Positions 9,854 to 20,229 of a stretch of 62,000 nt of DNA are shown in pieces. The stretch comes from Prorocentrum cordatum (Eukaryota; Sar; Dinophyceae; Prorocentrales; Prorocentraceae). Each line of letters opens with the position of its first letter. Within the stretch, counting starts at the first letter, position 1. Position numbers and translations under genes: made by a program. The notes under the pieces were generated by a model, which searched no databases, had not been told where the DNA came from, and saw only the letters and a program-made list of their open reading frames with translations. Where the stretch lies: NCBI GenBank assembly GCA_963575745.1, contig CAUYUJ010009480.1, positions 244,747 through 306,746 on the forward strand, in the 5' to 3' direction.

Positions 9854-10610
9854 ACTGGGCCATGACTTCTGGGACATCTCCCGGGGCGCGTTCTGATCAG
9901 GAATTCGAGGCGAATCTGGCCGTGGCGATATGGCGACAGGGGGCAAGCACAGTAGTAGACGCATGCGATAAGCAATCTCGCTGCAGGGGAGACCCATGCC
10001 AAGAACTACCATGTGTGCCTCCAGGGTGCCCCGGGTTTCTTGGATATTCGATGGATTTGCTATGGGAAGCGTGACGTTCCCACACCAACAATCAGTGGAC
10101 GTCATGGGGTCTCAGGGTTAGGTTTCTCGTGAAGGTTTCTTGTGGACTCGCCTCCACCGTATCAGAAAGAAGCCCACCCAGGGGGCACGTTGTTAGTCGA
10201 GCTTTGACCCTCCTGAGGTGCCCCCCGGGCTTCTGTGACTCCTCAGGGCTATATCGGGGGGCAAGACACTTCCGTGGGGCACCTGCCGGCAGGCCGACCT
10301 CTTACTTCACGTGCCTACTGCAGCGGCATCGGCCTGCTTTCGGGATCCACCAAGACGGGGGGGCGACCCTGAGGGGGGGCATGAGATCGCTCCGCTGGTG
10401 CACCGAACGGCCGCAAACAAGTGCCCCCCGCATGATCCACCCATCGGCAACAATCGGGAGCTGCCGGCGGCTGGGGGGCATCTGTGTTGGGCGGTTCGGT
10501 GCAAACGGCGATCGAACTCACACACACACACACCAGGCCACCCCCCCCTTTTACGGGATCCCGATCCTTTCCTCCCCTGGGGAGATGGAGGCCTCACAAT
10601 TGGGGACCGA
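9854..10610. other. Repeat-derived stretch
   Basis: Near 10000-10095, in reverse orientation, lie CCAAGAAC, GGGTTTCTTGGATATTCG and GTGACGTTCCCACACC, which match the repeat at 39135-39225 and 16515-16590. A short (CA)n run is near 10520. No gene. Confidence 0.5.
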
Positions 10611-10612
10611 GT

Positions 10613-10807
10613 AGATGGGGTCGGAGGATCGCGCCGCATCGTCGATGCATGGGCGATGCGTAAGCGATGCCGGTACGGAGACAGCCGAGCTACGAATCGA
10701 GCCGCAGCGCCGCAGCGCCGCTGCACCGGCACTGCAGCGCGAGCCTCCCGCGCCGCCTGCTGCTCGGAGGCGTCGGCGACGCGGCGCGAGCCTCCGACGC
10801 CACCCAC
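10613..10807. mobile_element. Family F inverted-repeat element, copy 1
   Basis: GATGGGGTCGGAGGATCGCG at the left and GCGGCGCGAGCCTCCGACGC at the right. Centre holds GATGC-rich words. Copies at 13418 and near 39550-39937. Confidence 0.75.
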
Positions 10808-10849
10808 TGGGAGCCCGGGGAGGCCCGGAGAGCAGAGGCGGCTCGGCCC

Positions 10850-10918
10850 GCGGCGGTCCTCCTCCCGCGCCATGCGGCCCTCCTCCCACTGGCGCCGCTT
10901 GCCTCCGCCAGGACGCGG
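10850..10918 (-). CDS. Possible charged exon (weak)
   Basis: The minus strand reads KRRQWEEGRMAREEDRR, with high third-position GC, after a GGCGGAG or GGCAAG acceptor-like site. It would fit a charged tail of the split gene between exons 9 and 11, but the phase works only with a less favoured donor for exon 9. It overlaps the flank of a family F element. Confidence 0.2.
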
Positions 10919-11086
10919 GGGGGGGGCGTGCGGCGGGGGGGGCCGGCAGGACCGCTGCGCGCGCCGGGGGGGGCAGGTGGCGGCCCGCAGGCCCAGGCCC
11001 GAAGGGCCCGCCCCCCCCCCCCCCCGGAAGCCCGCGCAGCAAGAAGCCGCGCCACTCCGGCGAAGGGTCCCTGCAACGTGTACTGA

Positions 11087-11925
11087 GTCGGGCGTGTCCC
11101 CCCTACAGGGGGGAGTTTCGACGAAAACTCAAAGATACTCAAAAAAATACCCCCAAATGGTCAAAACATGCTCAAACAGTACTCCCCAGACTATTCCATA
11201 CCTAGGCTCTGCCTAGAAGGGTTCCTACTCTGTGTGCTTAAAGCGCCGTGCAGTGGGGCACGCCCCGGGCGGTTCCCCCGGCATCCGCCCCGCGGTTCCC
11301 CCAGTTGCGCCCCCTGGGTTCACCCGGCTTAGCTTAGTTTAGCTTAGCTTAGCTTATCTCATCTTAGCTTAGCTTAGCTTAGCTTGGCTTAGCTTGGCTT
11401 GGCTTGGCTTGGCTTGGCTTAGCTTAGCTTAGCCCAGCCTAGCTTAGCTTAGCCTAGCTGGGCGTAGCTTAGCTTAGCTTACCTTAACTTAGCTTAGCGC
11501 AGCATAGCGCAGCGCAACATTAGCACAGCATGGCAAAGCATAGCCAATCACAGCATAGCATAGTATAGCATAGCATAGCATATCATAGCGTATCATAGCT
11601 CAGCATCGTATAGCATAACATAGCATAACATAGCACAGCATAGCGCAACATAGCATAGCATATCATGGTATTGCTTAGCATATCACAGCGCAGCATAGCA
11701 TAGCATAGCATAGCATATCATATCATAGCATAACATTGCGCAGCATAGCATAGCATAGCATAGCATAACATAGCATAGCAGAGCAGAACATAGCATAGCA
11801 TAGCGCAGCACAACATCCACTATTGCTGCTGCTAATGTTGATTTCCTAGAGGCGCCAACTCCTATGTAGGGTCGCACTGGGATATGTTTCACTATGTTTG
11901 AACTTCCCCCCTGTAGACGGCCGAC
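11087..11925. mobile_element. Probable family A element expanded by a pentamer array
   Basis: A clear left end (GTCGGGCGTGTCCCCCCTAC) is at 11087. A degenerate right end (CCCCCCTGTAGACGGCCGAC) lies at 11906-11925. Between them is about 480 bp of TAGCT/TAGCA repeat. Confidence 0.5.
11325..11815 (+). repeat. TAGCTTAGCT / CATAG pentamer array
   Basis: The first part is TTAGC units, shading into CATAG and CAGCATAG units. All frames here are products of the repeat. Confidence 0.95.
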
Positions 11926-12183
11926 TGAAAACGTACAGCCGAGCCGCGGACGGGCAACCCCACAAGTGTGGATCGTCTGTTCCAGGGCAGCATGCAGCGT
12001 GGGCTCCGAACAGAGCGCTTCGGGGGGCGTGCGGTGACGTGCGGCACGAGAATCGTCGGGCAGGCTACTCCGCACTGCACACTACTCAAGACTTCTCGGC
12101 TCTGCTCCGCTCGGCTCTGCCCTAACCTGCCCTACGATGCGTCAGCGTGCTCTATGCCACGACACTCCTCTACACTGCGCCGC

Positions 12184-12286
12184 CTGCCCGCCGCAAGGAG
12201 CTTCGGTGCTTCCTCGAACTCCCGCCAGGGCTGCGCGCCTCCCTCGGCCATACGGCGGGCGACGGCCCGCCCGTCCCCGGGCTGAG
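12184..12286 (-). CDS. Split gene exon 9
   Basis: The exon begins after ACCCCGCAG with CT, then QPGDGRAVARRMAEGG and AQPWREFEEAPKLLAAG, and ends in AG before a GC donor (GGGCAG|GCGGCG). 28 of 33 codons end in G or C. Phase fits exon 8 exactly. The first 20 or so bases and the acceptor are part of a 118-bp tandem duplication, so a near-copy acceptor lies upstream in the transcript. The phase-2 end fits exon 10 and also exon 11 directly. Confidence 0.6.
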
Positions 12287-12512
12287 CTGCGGGGTAGGGT
12301 ACTGGCCAGCTCCCAGGCCGCACGGTCCAAACTGATAGGAAGGGTGCGGGATAAGGAGGCAAGCTCCTTGGACACCCATGTCCCCCGCCCGTCCCCGAGC
12401 TGAGCTGCGGGGTAAGTTACTGGCCAGCTCCCAGACCGTACAGCCCAAACTGATAGGAAGGATGCGGGATCAGGAGGCAAGCTCCTTGGACACCCATGTC
12501 CCAGCTCTTCGA
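12266..12512 (+). repeat. 118-bp tandem duplication over an exon border
   Basis: GCTGAGCTGCGGGGTA occurs at 12281 and 12399, with matching ACTGGCCAGCTCCCAG, ACTGATAGGAAGG and TTGGACACCCATGTCCC. The duplicated block contains the acceptor and first bases of exon 9. Confidence 0.9.
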
Positions 12513-12591
12513 GCGGGGCGGGCCATGGGTACAGGATGAACCGATGAGGCAAGGATGCACGGGTAGCCTTAGGGAGGTTGCCCATCCTTAC

Positions 12592-12706
12592 CATCGGCTT
12601 CGACCGTACTCGCCGGCTCCGCGGCCGTATCGGCCTTCAGCTTGACCACCTCCGCTTCCTGGTCTTCCCCGTCGGCCCTCCAGGCTTGCCACAGGTGGCG
12701 GCGGAT
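12592..12706 (-). CDS. Split gene exon 8 (charged segment, GT donor)
   Basis: The exon starts after GCTCGCAG and encodes 38 codons plus one base: IRRHLWQAWRADGEDQ, then EAEVVKLKADTAAEPASTV and EAD. It ends GATG with the donor GTAAGG, one of two GT donors found in this gene. The phase-1 end joins CT of exon 9 to give Ala. 32 of 38 codons end in G or C. A charged, probably cytosolic part. Confidence 0.65.
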
Positions 12707-12904
12707 CTGCGAGCCCCTCGCGAGCCCCGTCCCTGGCGCACCCGACCGTGCCCTTGCAGGGGGGCCAGGCCCAGCGCCGCGAGCAACTTGAAGGTAGAAT
12801 CCTCCCCGACTCTCGCTTCCTGGACGGGGTGCCTCAAACTCAAACAGGGGCGCCACCCATTGGCCACGCCTATGACTTCAAAGGGAGGAGAAAGGTAGAA
12901 GGAG

Positions 12905-13200
12905 GAGCATGAGGAGAGGGAGGAGGAGGAGGAGGAGGAGGAGGAGGAGGAGGAGGAGGAGAAAGAGGAGGAGGAGAAAGAGGAGCAGGTGGAGAAGGAG
13001 ACGGAGGAGAAGGAGACGGAGACGGAGGAGGAGGAAGGAGGAGGAGGAGAGGAGAAAGAGGGAGGAAGAGGAGGAGAGGGGAGAGGAGGAGGAGGAGGAG
13101 AAAGAGGGGGAGGCGGAGGCAGGGAGGAGGGAGGAGGAGGAGGAGGGATGAGGAGGAGGAGGAGGGAGGAGGAGGAGGAGGAGGAGGAGTTGGAGGAGAA
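12905..13200 (+). repeat. (GAG)n microsatellite
   Basis: About 290 bp of GGA/GAG units with AAA and ACG interruptions, in intron 7. Confidence 0.95.
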
Positions 13201-13417
13201 GGACACCCTCCTAACCTCCTACCCCCTCGTGGATGAACCACACGGGTCCTGAGGGAAGCGGGTCCAGAACCCCCAGGCTTCCCCACAAGGCTTGGGTCGC
13301 TCTATGCCGGTCAATGGGCTGCAGGGGAAGGCCAAGGGCGGCCCCAAACCGGGGAAAACCTCAGGACACGTCTCCCTCAACGCCCGCTTGCTTCACTAGA
13401 GTCACTAGAGGCCTCCG

Positions 13418-13580
13418 AAATGGGGTTGGAGGATCGCGCCGCATCGGCGATGCATCGGCGATACATCGGTGCCGTCGGCGGTGCATCGGCGACGATAGTG
13501 GAGAGAACATCGGGACCCCCGCAGCGAGCTGCATCGCCGGATGCACCGGCGCTGTGGCGCGATCCTCCGACCCCCGTCTC
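13418..13580. mobile_element. Family F inverted-repeat element, copy 2
   Basis: ATGGGGTTGGAGGATCGCGC at the left and GTGGCGCGATCCTCCGACCC at the right, with GATGCATCGGCGAT words inside. Confidence 0.75.
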
Positions 13581-13767
13581 CCTAAGACCTCCTCCGGGAG
13601 GCCTGGCAGACGCCGGGGCAACGCCTCGGGACACGTCTTCTTCGGCGCCCGCTCGCCGCGCGGCGCCCTCCGCCGCCCGCGCCCGACCCGGCGCGACGCG
13701 CCGCGCCGCGCCGCGCCGCGCCGCGGCGCGGGCGCCACGCGGTGGCTCAGGCGGCCGCCCCGCTCGC

Positions 13768-13818
13768 CCCGTCGAGGAGCTCGGGCGGCAGGATGAACTG
13801 CGCGAGGCTCGGGGTCTC
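13768..13818 (-). CDS. Split gene exon 7 (short, probable)
   Basis: The 17 codons, after GGGCCCCAG, read ETPSLAQFILPPELLDG; all end in G or C. It ends GACGGG with a GC donor. It is phase 0 on both sides, so it can be included or skipped without changing the frame between exons 6 and 8. With it the join is PPELLDG-IRRHLW. The frame stays open a few codons further to a TGA, so a terminal exon is the alternative, but exons 8 and 9 argue against that. Confidence 0.55.
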
Positions 13819-14275
13819 CTGGGGCCCCCGGCGGGCGAGGGCGGCGCGCCCGCGGGCGAGGCGGGCCGACGGGCGTGGCGCCGGCCACGGGCGGAGCCGA
13901 CCACGGGCGAGGTCGATCTCGGGGCCGAAGCGCGCAGGGCAAGGAGCGACCGGGGCGAAACCGACGGGGGCCACGAGACGAAGCGCTGTGGTTGCGAAGC
14001 CTCGCGACAAGCGCATGAGCAGTGGAGACACGCTAGCGTGGCGCGCCAGACCTCCGCACAGCCGTCTGCCAGCTGTCTGCTGGGATGGTATCCACATCCT
14101 CTCAGGACGAAGCAGACGGGGCGAAGCGGGCCGGGCGAAGCCGATCGAGGCGAAGGCGACCCGGGCGACACCGGCCACGACCTGGCCCTCCTCCACCCTC
14201 CCTTTCCCTCCGAGAGGACAGGGAACCCGGCGACGGTCGAAGGGATCGCGCGAGGATCTGGAGGAGCAGGAGCAG

Positions 14276-14289
14276 ATGGAGGAGGAGGA

Positions 14290-14349
<60 letters not shown>

Positions 14350-14375
14350 TGATGATGATGATGATGATGATGACG

Positions 14376-14407
<32 letters not shown>

Positions 14408-14600
14408 GATGATGATGATGCTGATGATGCGGATGCTGCTGATGCTGCTGATGCTGATGCTGATGCTGATGCTGATGATGCTGATGATGCTGCTGATGAT
14501 GATGATGAAGATCACAATGAAGATGAAGATGAAGATGAAGATGAAAATCATGATGCTGATCATGATGCTGCTGATGATGACGACGACGAGGAGGAGGGGC
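14276..14600 (+). repeat. (GAC)n/(GAT)n array
   Basis: GACGAG units pass into GATGAT, then GATGCT and GAAGAT units. The Asp-rich and Met-rich frames are products of the array. Confidence 0.95.
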
Positions 14601-14925
14601 AGGGGCGGTGGCAGCGGGACCTGGGGAATGTCAGGGACCGGGGGGCCTCCTCTTCCTTTCGCAGGGCCCGAGTCCTTGTTAGGACCGGGGCGAGGCCGTC
14701 GAGGGGCATGCGAAGGTCGGGCAGAGCCGAGAAGTGAGAGGAGCTTGCGCAGGGGGGGGAGAAGGCGAAGGAGGAGGAAGAGGAGGGAGGATCAGGCCGA
14801 GCGAGGAACGGAGGTAGGAGGAAAGGAGGGAGGTAGGAGGAGGAGGGAAGCAGGGGCGCGGGGCGGGGGGTGGGTGGGACCTGGGGAATGACAGGGAGAG
14901 GGGCCTCCTCCTCCTCCTCCTCCGC

Positions 14926-15025
14926 NNNNNNNNNNNNNNNNNNNNNNNNNNNNNNNNNNNNNNNNNNNNNNNNNNNNNNNNNNNNNNNNNNNNNNNNNNN
15001 NNNNNNNNNNNNNNNNNNNNNNNNN
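14926..15025. other. Assembly gap of 100 N
   Basis: Exactly 100 N, the usual placeholder for unknown length. It lies in intron 6, between a CTC run and an ACT array. GACCTGGGGAATG occurs on the left at both 14619 and 14877. Confidence 0.99.
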
Positions 15026-15085
15026 ACTACGACTACGACTACGACTACGACTACGACTACTACTACTACTACGACTACGACTACG

Positions 15086-15161
<76 letters not shown>

Positions 15162-15162
15162 C
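15026..15162 (+). repeat. (ACT)n array next to the gap
   Basis: ACTACG and ACTACT units run directly out of the gap. Confidence 0.95.
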
Positions 15163-15375
15163 CAGGTCTCCGGGGGAGCTGCTCAGCGCCGCGGTGCTGG
15201 TACAGCAGGTCCTTGCCGTGGCCATGCCAGCCCTGGCTTCTGACACGGCTGAACCACGAAGAGCCTTGAGCCAGCTTCGCTCTCAGAGGTCTCCAGAGGC
15301 TGTCGACACCAACCTTCATCACAAGATTCGCGCCGTGGGCTGTTTCATCTGGATTCTGGAGCGTGTTCCGCCTTG
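15163..15375 (-). other. Open stretch of uncertain nature in intron 6
   Basis: A minus frame reads AHGANLVMKVGVDSLWRP and LAQGSSWFSRVRSQGWHG with mixed third positions. It could hold an exon, but no phase-matched sites were found. Confidence 0.2.
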
Positions 15376-15484
15376 AACGCCCGCGCCGGCGCCGCCGCCG
15401 CGTCGAGGCGGCGCGAGCATGCCGCAGCGCCGTGGGAAAGCATAGGAGGTGGGGATGGGGAAGGGAAAGGGCGCGGCGTGCTGC

Positions 15485-15589
15485 CTGGGAGCGCCCCATC
15501 GTCTCGAAGTCGGAGAGGTAGGTGCGCGCGCCCTCGAGCTGCTGCCAGCTCGGGACTGGCAGCCTGACCAGCTGCGTCAGGATGCGGAC
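15485..15589 (-). CDS. Split gene exon 6 (VRLPVPSWQQLE exon)
   Basis: The 35-codon exon follows GCGCGCAG and reads VRILTQLVRLPVPSWQQLE, then GARTYLSDFETMGRSQ; 34 of 35 codons end in G or C. It ends CTCCCAG with a GC donor. Phase 0 at both ends. VRLPVPSW with QLE and ARTY is the segment I recall most clearly from the family. A GAG/CTC microsatellite lies just upstream of the acceptor, within the intron. Confidence 0.83.
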
Positions 15590-15611
15590 CTGCGCGCCGG
15601 ACCGCTCCCGA

Positions 15612-15659
15612 AGGAGGAGGAGGAGGAGGAGGAGGAGGAGGAGGAGGAGGAGGAGGAGC
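15612..15659 (+). repeat. (GAG)n microsatellite
   Basis: About 48 bp of GAG, just upstream (transcript sense) of the exon 6 acceptor. Confidence 0.9.
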
Positions 15660-16077
15660 ACACGAGAGACACGTGCCTGCTCGTTCTGTGGGGCTGGCCC
15701 TGGCATGGCGCCATGGCGGGTCCTGAGAGAACCGGCCGGGGCCTTCTCCCAAGACCAACCCCACACATCCGACGCCTCGATTGTTCCGAGACATGGGCAT
15801 CCGACCTCCCGACCACTTCCCCGGGACCGGTTTCTCATCCCGAGTCGTCGTTTGACGGTCCCGAGGCCCGGAGAGGGCCGCGAGAGGCCACAAACTACGA
15901 AAAACCTACAGTCAAAAACCCTAATAAGGACGCGCGGTGAGGACGCAAGAACCTTGGAAGCCGAAGCTGGGATTTTTGGGGCGGCGGACGACGAAAACTT
16001 CAAGGACGCAAGAGCAAGGGAGAGCAAGGACGCAAGGGCACCCTGAGCAAAGTCGCGCGTCCTTACTATCGGGATCG

Positions 16078-16257
16078 GCCAAGAGGGGGGTGTCCAAGAG
16101 GGGGGGGGTGCAAATCATGACCGGCGGCATGTGCGCGGCCCAGCGGGGGGGCCTGGGACGTAATGAAATAAGAAGAGGCGCAATGAAGTCTGGAGAAATA
16201 TCATGGCCCGCGCCATGATATCCACCCCCCCTAGTCATCACCCCCCTCTTTTCCGCC
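16078..16257. mobile_element. Family G element, copy 1
   Basis: GGCCAAGAGGGGGGTG at the left and CACCCCCCTCTTTTCCGC at the right. The whole 180 bp is nearly identical to 25541-25719, including CATGACCGGCGGCATGTGCG and ATCATGGCCCGCGCCATGAT. Confidence 0.88.
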
Positions 16258-16620
16258 CTCGATATTAGGGGTTTTGACTGTCTGTCTCGATGCTTGTCGA
16301 GGCGCCCGGTGCCCGGGAGCCTCCGCCCGGGACCACGCCCAGGCCGTCCGTGGGGCCCGCGGAGTGCCCCCGCAGAGGCCGAGGGCGGCGCAAACAGAAA
16401 AAGCCTCGGGACCCGCCGCCCTCGGGGCCCGGCTGTGGTGCTCCACGGCGAGGCGTCTCGGAGGAGGGCTGCGCGCGCAGCCACAGGGTTGGGTCGGGAA
16501 CGCCACGCGTTCCTTAGCAGAACCATCGAAACCCAAGAAACCCAGGGCACCCTGGCGGCAAGCAGGGTGTTTCTTGACATGGACCCCCACTGCATCTGCG
16601 CGTCTTGACTCTAGTCTTAG

Positions 16621-16775
16621 GTCGGGCGTGGATTTTCTACAGGCGGATTCTGGACGGGAAAAAAACAATACACCCAAAATGCACCACAAATGCTCAACAA
16701 TTTTTAACAAATCGTCCCCAGGCTATGTGTTTGACTATCTTCGAAAAATTCCGCCTGTAGAGGGACGCGCCCGAC
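16621..16775. mobile_element. Family A element in intron 5
   Basis: GTCGGGCGTGGATTTTCTAC at the left and CCGCCTGTAGAGGGACGCGC then CCGAC at the right. Flanked by TTAG and TTAA. Confidence 0.87.
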
Positions 16776-16880
16776 TTAACTGTCGTCGTCACCCCCATCC
16801 TGGACGCCCGCGACTGCGAGGGGCCCAAGCCAGGGGCGCACTCGCGCCCGACACCTCCGCGCGCGAGGGACGAGCGGCGC

Positions 16881-16937
16881 CTTGTACGCCTGGGCGGCCA
16901 CGAACGCGTGCAGGCCGAACCACATGGCCATGAACAG
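16881..16937 (-). CDS. Split gene exon 5 (second half of second membrane segment)
   Basis: The 19 codons read LFMAMWFGLHAFVAAQAYK, all ending in G or C, and finish TACAAG with a GC donor. The clear AG acceptor lies upstream at 16977-16976. Using it would add 38 nt and extra residues (ARRANPAARLAD) not expected in the family as I recall it. The exon joins exon 6 in phase 0 as QAYK-VRILTQ. A family A inverted-repeat element sits about 105 bp downstream in intron 5. Confidence 0.78.
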
Positions 16938-17360
16938 ATCCGCCAAGCGCGCCGCGGGGTTCGCGCGTCGGGCCCCTGGACGGGAGCGTAGGATACGCAT
17001 GGGCGATTTCGGGAACTCTGAACCCCAAAAACGGTTTCATCTCTCGAGGACGCATTCTTTACCTCCGGCACCTTCCGCCAGCGGAGGCGGCCTCGTGCTA
17101 CTTCCGCCGCCGATCCGCCGCCTTCCGCGGCGAAGAGATGACAACTCATTCGATCCTCGAAGGCAAGGCGGCCCTTTTTGGAACGGCCCACATGGATTGC
17201 CCCCGAGCCTTCCAGAAGCCCCTCAGTCTTACCAGGCCGAGATCCCCCAGCAATCCACACCCGATGTGCACTCTGTCAGAATGTTTTCTGCGGCCTGCTG
17301 CAGGATTCAGTGGCCCTCGCCGGAACGCAATTCTTGAGGCCCCCCCTCCCTCCCCTCCTC

Positions 17361-17506
17361 TCGATGATCCTCAGAACGTGTGTTAGCGCCAACGTGTGTT
17401 TGCCCACTGAAGCCATTCACTACGACGAAGGCGATGTGATGATCGACTGATTGGGTTGAACGGGGTAAACACACATTGGGCTAACACACGTCCTGAGGAT
17501 CATCCA
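17361..17506. mobile_element. Inverted-repeat element with about 40-bp arms
   Basis: GATGATCCTCAGAACGTG and TGTTAGC pair with GCTAACACACGTCCTG and AGGATCATC, with GTGTGTTTGCCC and GGGTAAACACAC inside. Single copy in this window. Confidence 0.75.
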
Positions 17507-17544
17507 TCCTACCCCACCTGCTTTCAGTGTGCACCTACTGGCTC

Positions 17545-17672
17545 GCCATCGTTCGGACGTCCATTCCCCGTACATGATTCGGCCTCGTGCGTGTCTTTTC
17601 TCGCAGGATGAACCACGAGGCCCCTTGATGGTCCTCGCCTAGAAACAAATGCACACGTCCGAGCGCTGACAA
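17545..17672. mobile_element. Family H element, copy 2
   Basis: GCCATCGTTCGGACGTCCAT at the left and ATGCACACGTCCGAGCGCTG at the right, with GGTCCTCGCCTAG before the right end. Confidence 0.7.
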
Positions 17673-17689
17673 GTTGGGGGATGAGAGGC

Positions 17690-17737
17690 ATCGATGCGGC
17701 GCGATCCTCCGACCCCATCTACTCCGACCCCATCTGA
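17690..17737. mobile_element. Family F right end only
   Basis: GATGCGGCGCGATCCTCCG and ACCCCATCT, with the last 13 bases repeated once. The left half is missing. Confidence 0.6.
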
Positions 17738-17739
17738 GA

Positions 17740-18330
17740 GGCATAGAGATGTGCACCCCGCAATCCTCGTGCGACTGATGCAGAATTCGGTGGCCCTCTC
17801 GGCAAAGCTACTTTTGAGCCCCCCACCCTCCCCCTCCCGCTTTCAGTGAGCACGCGGGCCTCTGGGTGGGACCGGGCACGAGTGAGCAGATTTCTACACC
17901 ACCCATGCCCATGGCGCTGGCGACGATGATTGCACTCATACCCTCTTCGCCCTCATGCTGAATCTGACGCTGGCATACTACAACCCTCGTCAAAATTAAC
18001 CTCAAAAATGTCTGACGTGGTTGAACTGCTTGTCGGAAGATCTGGGGCCGAGTATCGATGAGTGCGGGGTACTTGCATGCGCCGCCCCTCCAATGTCAGT
18101 CGACGTCAAACTTTCGAGTCAACTTCGGTCAGACTATCTTTGTCCTCGCCCCGACATTGAAGGGGCGGCGTGTCGGCATTGAGGGGCGCGCCGAAATCGA
18201 AATGACGTGCCAGCAACTGTTGAGGTTAAGTTTGACGAGGGTAGTATTTCGCATACGACCATGCATGTGGTCTGCAACCGATGTGCCGTCTAGTCACGGC
18301 TCCTGGCCTGGCCTGACCTGACATACTGTT
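17740..18330. other. Unassigned AT-richer stretch
   Basis: GGTGGCCCTCTCGGCAAAG at 17780 resembles a segment near 17310. GAGTCAACTTCGGTCA-like single-copy DNA follows. No exon with splice support. Confidence 0.4.
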
Positions 18331-18332
18331 GG

Positions 18333-18489
18333 GTCGGACATGTCCTTCTACAGCCGGATCTTGGAAGAAACCATCTCTATATAGTCAAACATACCCGAAA
18401 CATTTTCGAAACAGCATCAACTATCGTCCCTTGACTATTTGTTTGACTAATCTTGCAAAGTCCTGCACCTGTAGAGAGACATGCCCGAC
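18333..18489. mobile_element. Family A element in intron 4
   Basis: GTCGGACATGTCCTTCTACA at the left and GCACCTGTAGAGAGACATGC then CCGAC at the right. Confidence 0.83.
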
Positions 18490-18644
18490 TTAAACCTGTT
18501 GGGGGATGAGAGGGGTCGATGCGTCCCCTCGAGTAGCCATGGCCTCTCTGGGCCGCGCTCTCACCAGGATGCCGCTCAGGGCCCAGCCTCGGCGACGATG
18601 GCCCTGCAGGGAGGCCCAGGACTGGCGAGGAACATCGAGATCCT

Positions 18645-18962
18645 CCTCCTCCTCCTCCTATTCCTCCTCCTCCTCCTCCTCCTCCTCCTCCTCCTCCTCC
18701 TCCTCCTGGTCCCTCCCCTCCTCCTCCTCCTCGTCCTCCTCCTCTCATCCTCCTCCTCCTCCTCCTTGTCCTCCTCTTCCTCCTCTTCCTCCTCCTCCTC
18801 CTCCTCCTCCGCCTCCTCCTCCTGGTCCCTCCCTTCCTCTTCCTTCTCCTGGTCCCTCCCTTCCTCCTCCTCCTCCTCCATCCTCCCTCCTCCTCCTCCT
18901 CCTCCTCCTCCTCCTCCTCCTCCTCCTCCTCCTCCTCCTCCTCCTCCTCCTCCTCCTCCTCC
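18645..18962 (+). repeat. (CTC)n microsatellite
   Basis: CTC/TCC units with CTGGTCCCTCCC interruptions repeated three times. Confidence 0.95.
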
Positions 18963-19468
18963 CCTCACCCGTATCCCCAAGGCAGCGAGGACGACGTCGC
19001 CGCACTGTCGCTGCAGGAGCGGTGTCCGACTCGCCAGCGGCCTCGAGAGGCCCGGGGGCTTCAGCACAGTCCCGCTGCCTTCCGCGAAGGCGTGCCCCCT
19101 CTCGCTCCATCGGGTTATGTTGCTCCCATCGTACTTAAAGAATACACCCCTAAAATAATTTGGAGCACCCGGAAAAATGTCGAAAGAGTGTCGAAATAGT
19201 GTCGGACGAGTCTCCCAGGGCCCGACACGTGAAAACCCTCGAGTTTCGGTGCTGTTTGGGGGCTCGGATTTGTTTCTGGTGAGGAATGCTAAAGTAGGTT
19301 GGAACGTCATAACCCTCGGGGCGGGGCACGTCGAGACCAGCGGCAGCCCACGATCGGTCCCCGGACCCCTCCTGGGGAGCAAAAGGCACCGCCATCTTCT
19401 CCGAGCCTCCTCCGGCCGTGGCGCACGGGGGACGCTGGGCCCCCCCGAGGAAGCCAGCCCTCGTCCCG
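18963..19468. other. Unassigned stretch between arrays
   Basis: GC-rich then mixed single-copy-looking DNA. A minus frame reads FQPTLAFLTRNKSE, without splice support. Confidence 0.35.
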
Positions 19469-19469
19469 G

Positions 19470-19858
19470 CTTCTCCTCCTCCTCCTCCTCCTCCTCCTCC
19501 TCCTCCTCCTCCTCCTCCTCCTCCCCCTCCCCTCCTCCTCCCTCCTCCTCCTCCTCTCCCCTCCTCCTCCTCCCCTCCTCCTCCTCCTCCTCCCTCCTCC
19601 TCCTCCTCCTCCTCCTCTCCTCCTCCTCCTCCCTCCTCCTCATCCTCCTCGTCCTCCTCCCCCTCCTCCTCCTCATCCACCTCCTCCTCCTCCTCCCCCC
19701 TCCTCCTCGTCGCCGAGCGCACGGGGAGCTTCTCGACGAGGCCTGAGGGGCGGGGAGGCAACCGCCTGCCACGGCGGGCCTCGGCGCCCCCGCGGGCGGG
19801 AAGACCTCGGGGGCCACCCCTGCAGCCCCTCTCCCCCAGGGGCAAGACCGACGACGAA

Positions 19859-19918
<60 letters not shown>

Positions 19919-19933
19919 GACGACGGACGACGA

Positions 19934-19969
<36 letters not shown>

Positions 19970-20060
19970 CAACGACGACGACGACGACGGACGACGGACG
20001 ACGGACGACTGACGACGGCTGACGACTGAGGACCGACACCGACGACCACGACGACGATGA
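19470..20060 (+). repeat. (CTC)n followed by (GAC)n array
   Basis: CTC units to about 19700, a GC-rich spacer, then GAC units 19855-19990 and GGACGACGGACGACTG variants. Confidence 0.93.
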
Positions 20061-20229
20061 TCCTGCGAACATGTGATCGAACGACCTGCATGTGTTTCTC
20101 CCTCTCCCCTTCTATCCACCCGCTGAATGTGTGAGCCAAGCCCCTTCTCAGGGGGCTTCTCTTCATGCGAAGTCCTGGGAGAAGCATCCAGCAATGCACT
20201 CTGCGCGCATCGCGCCGACATGGCAGTCC

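Noticed and set aside
11340-11800. CRISPR-like direct repeats
   Set aside because: The units are 5-bp simple repeats without spacers, in a eukaryotic context.
18576-20199. Minus-strand frames of 349-498 codons
   Set aside because: Mostly GAG and GAC array translation; the single-copy parts lack splice sites or motifs.
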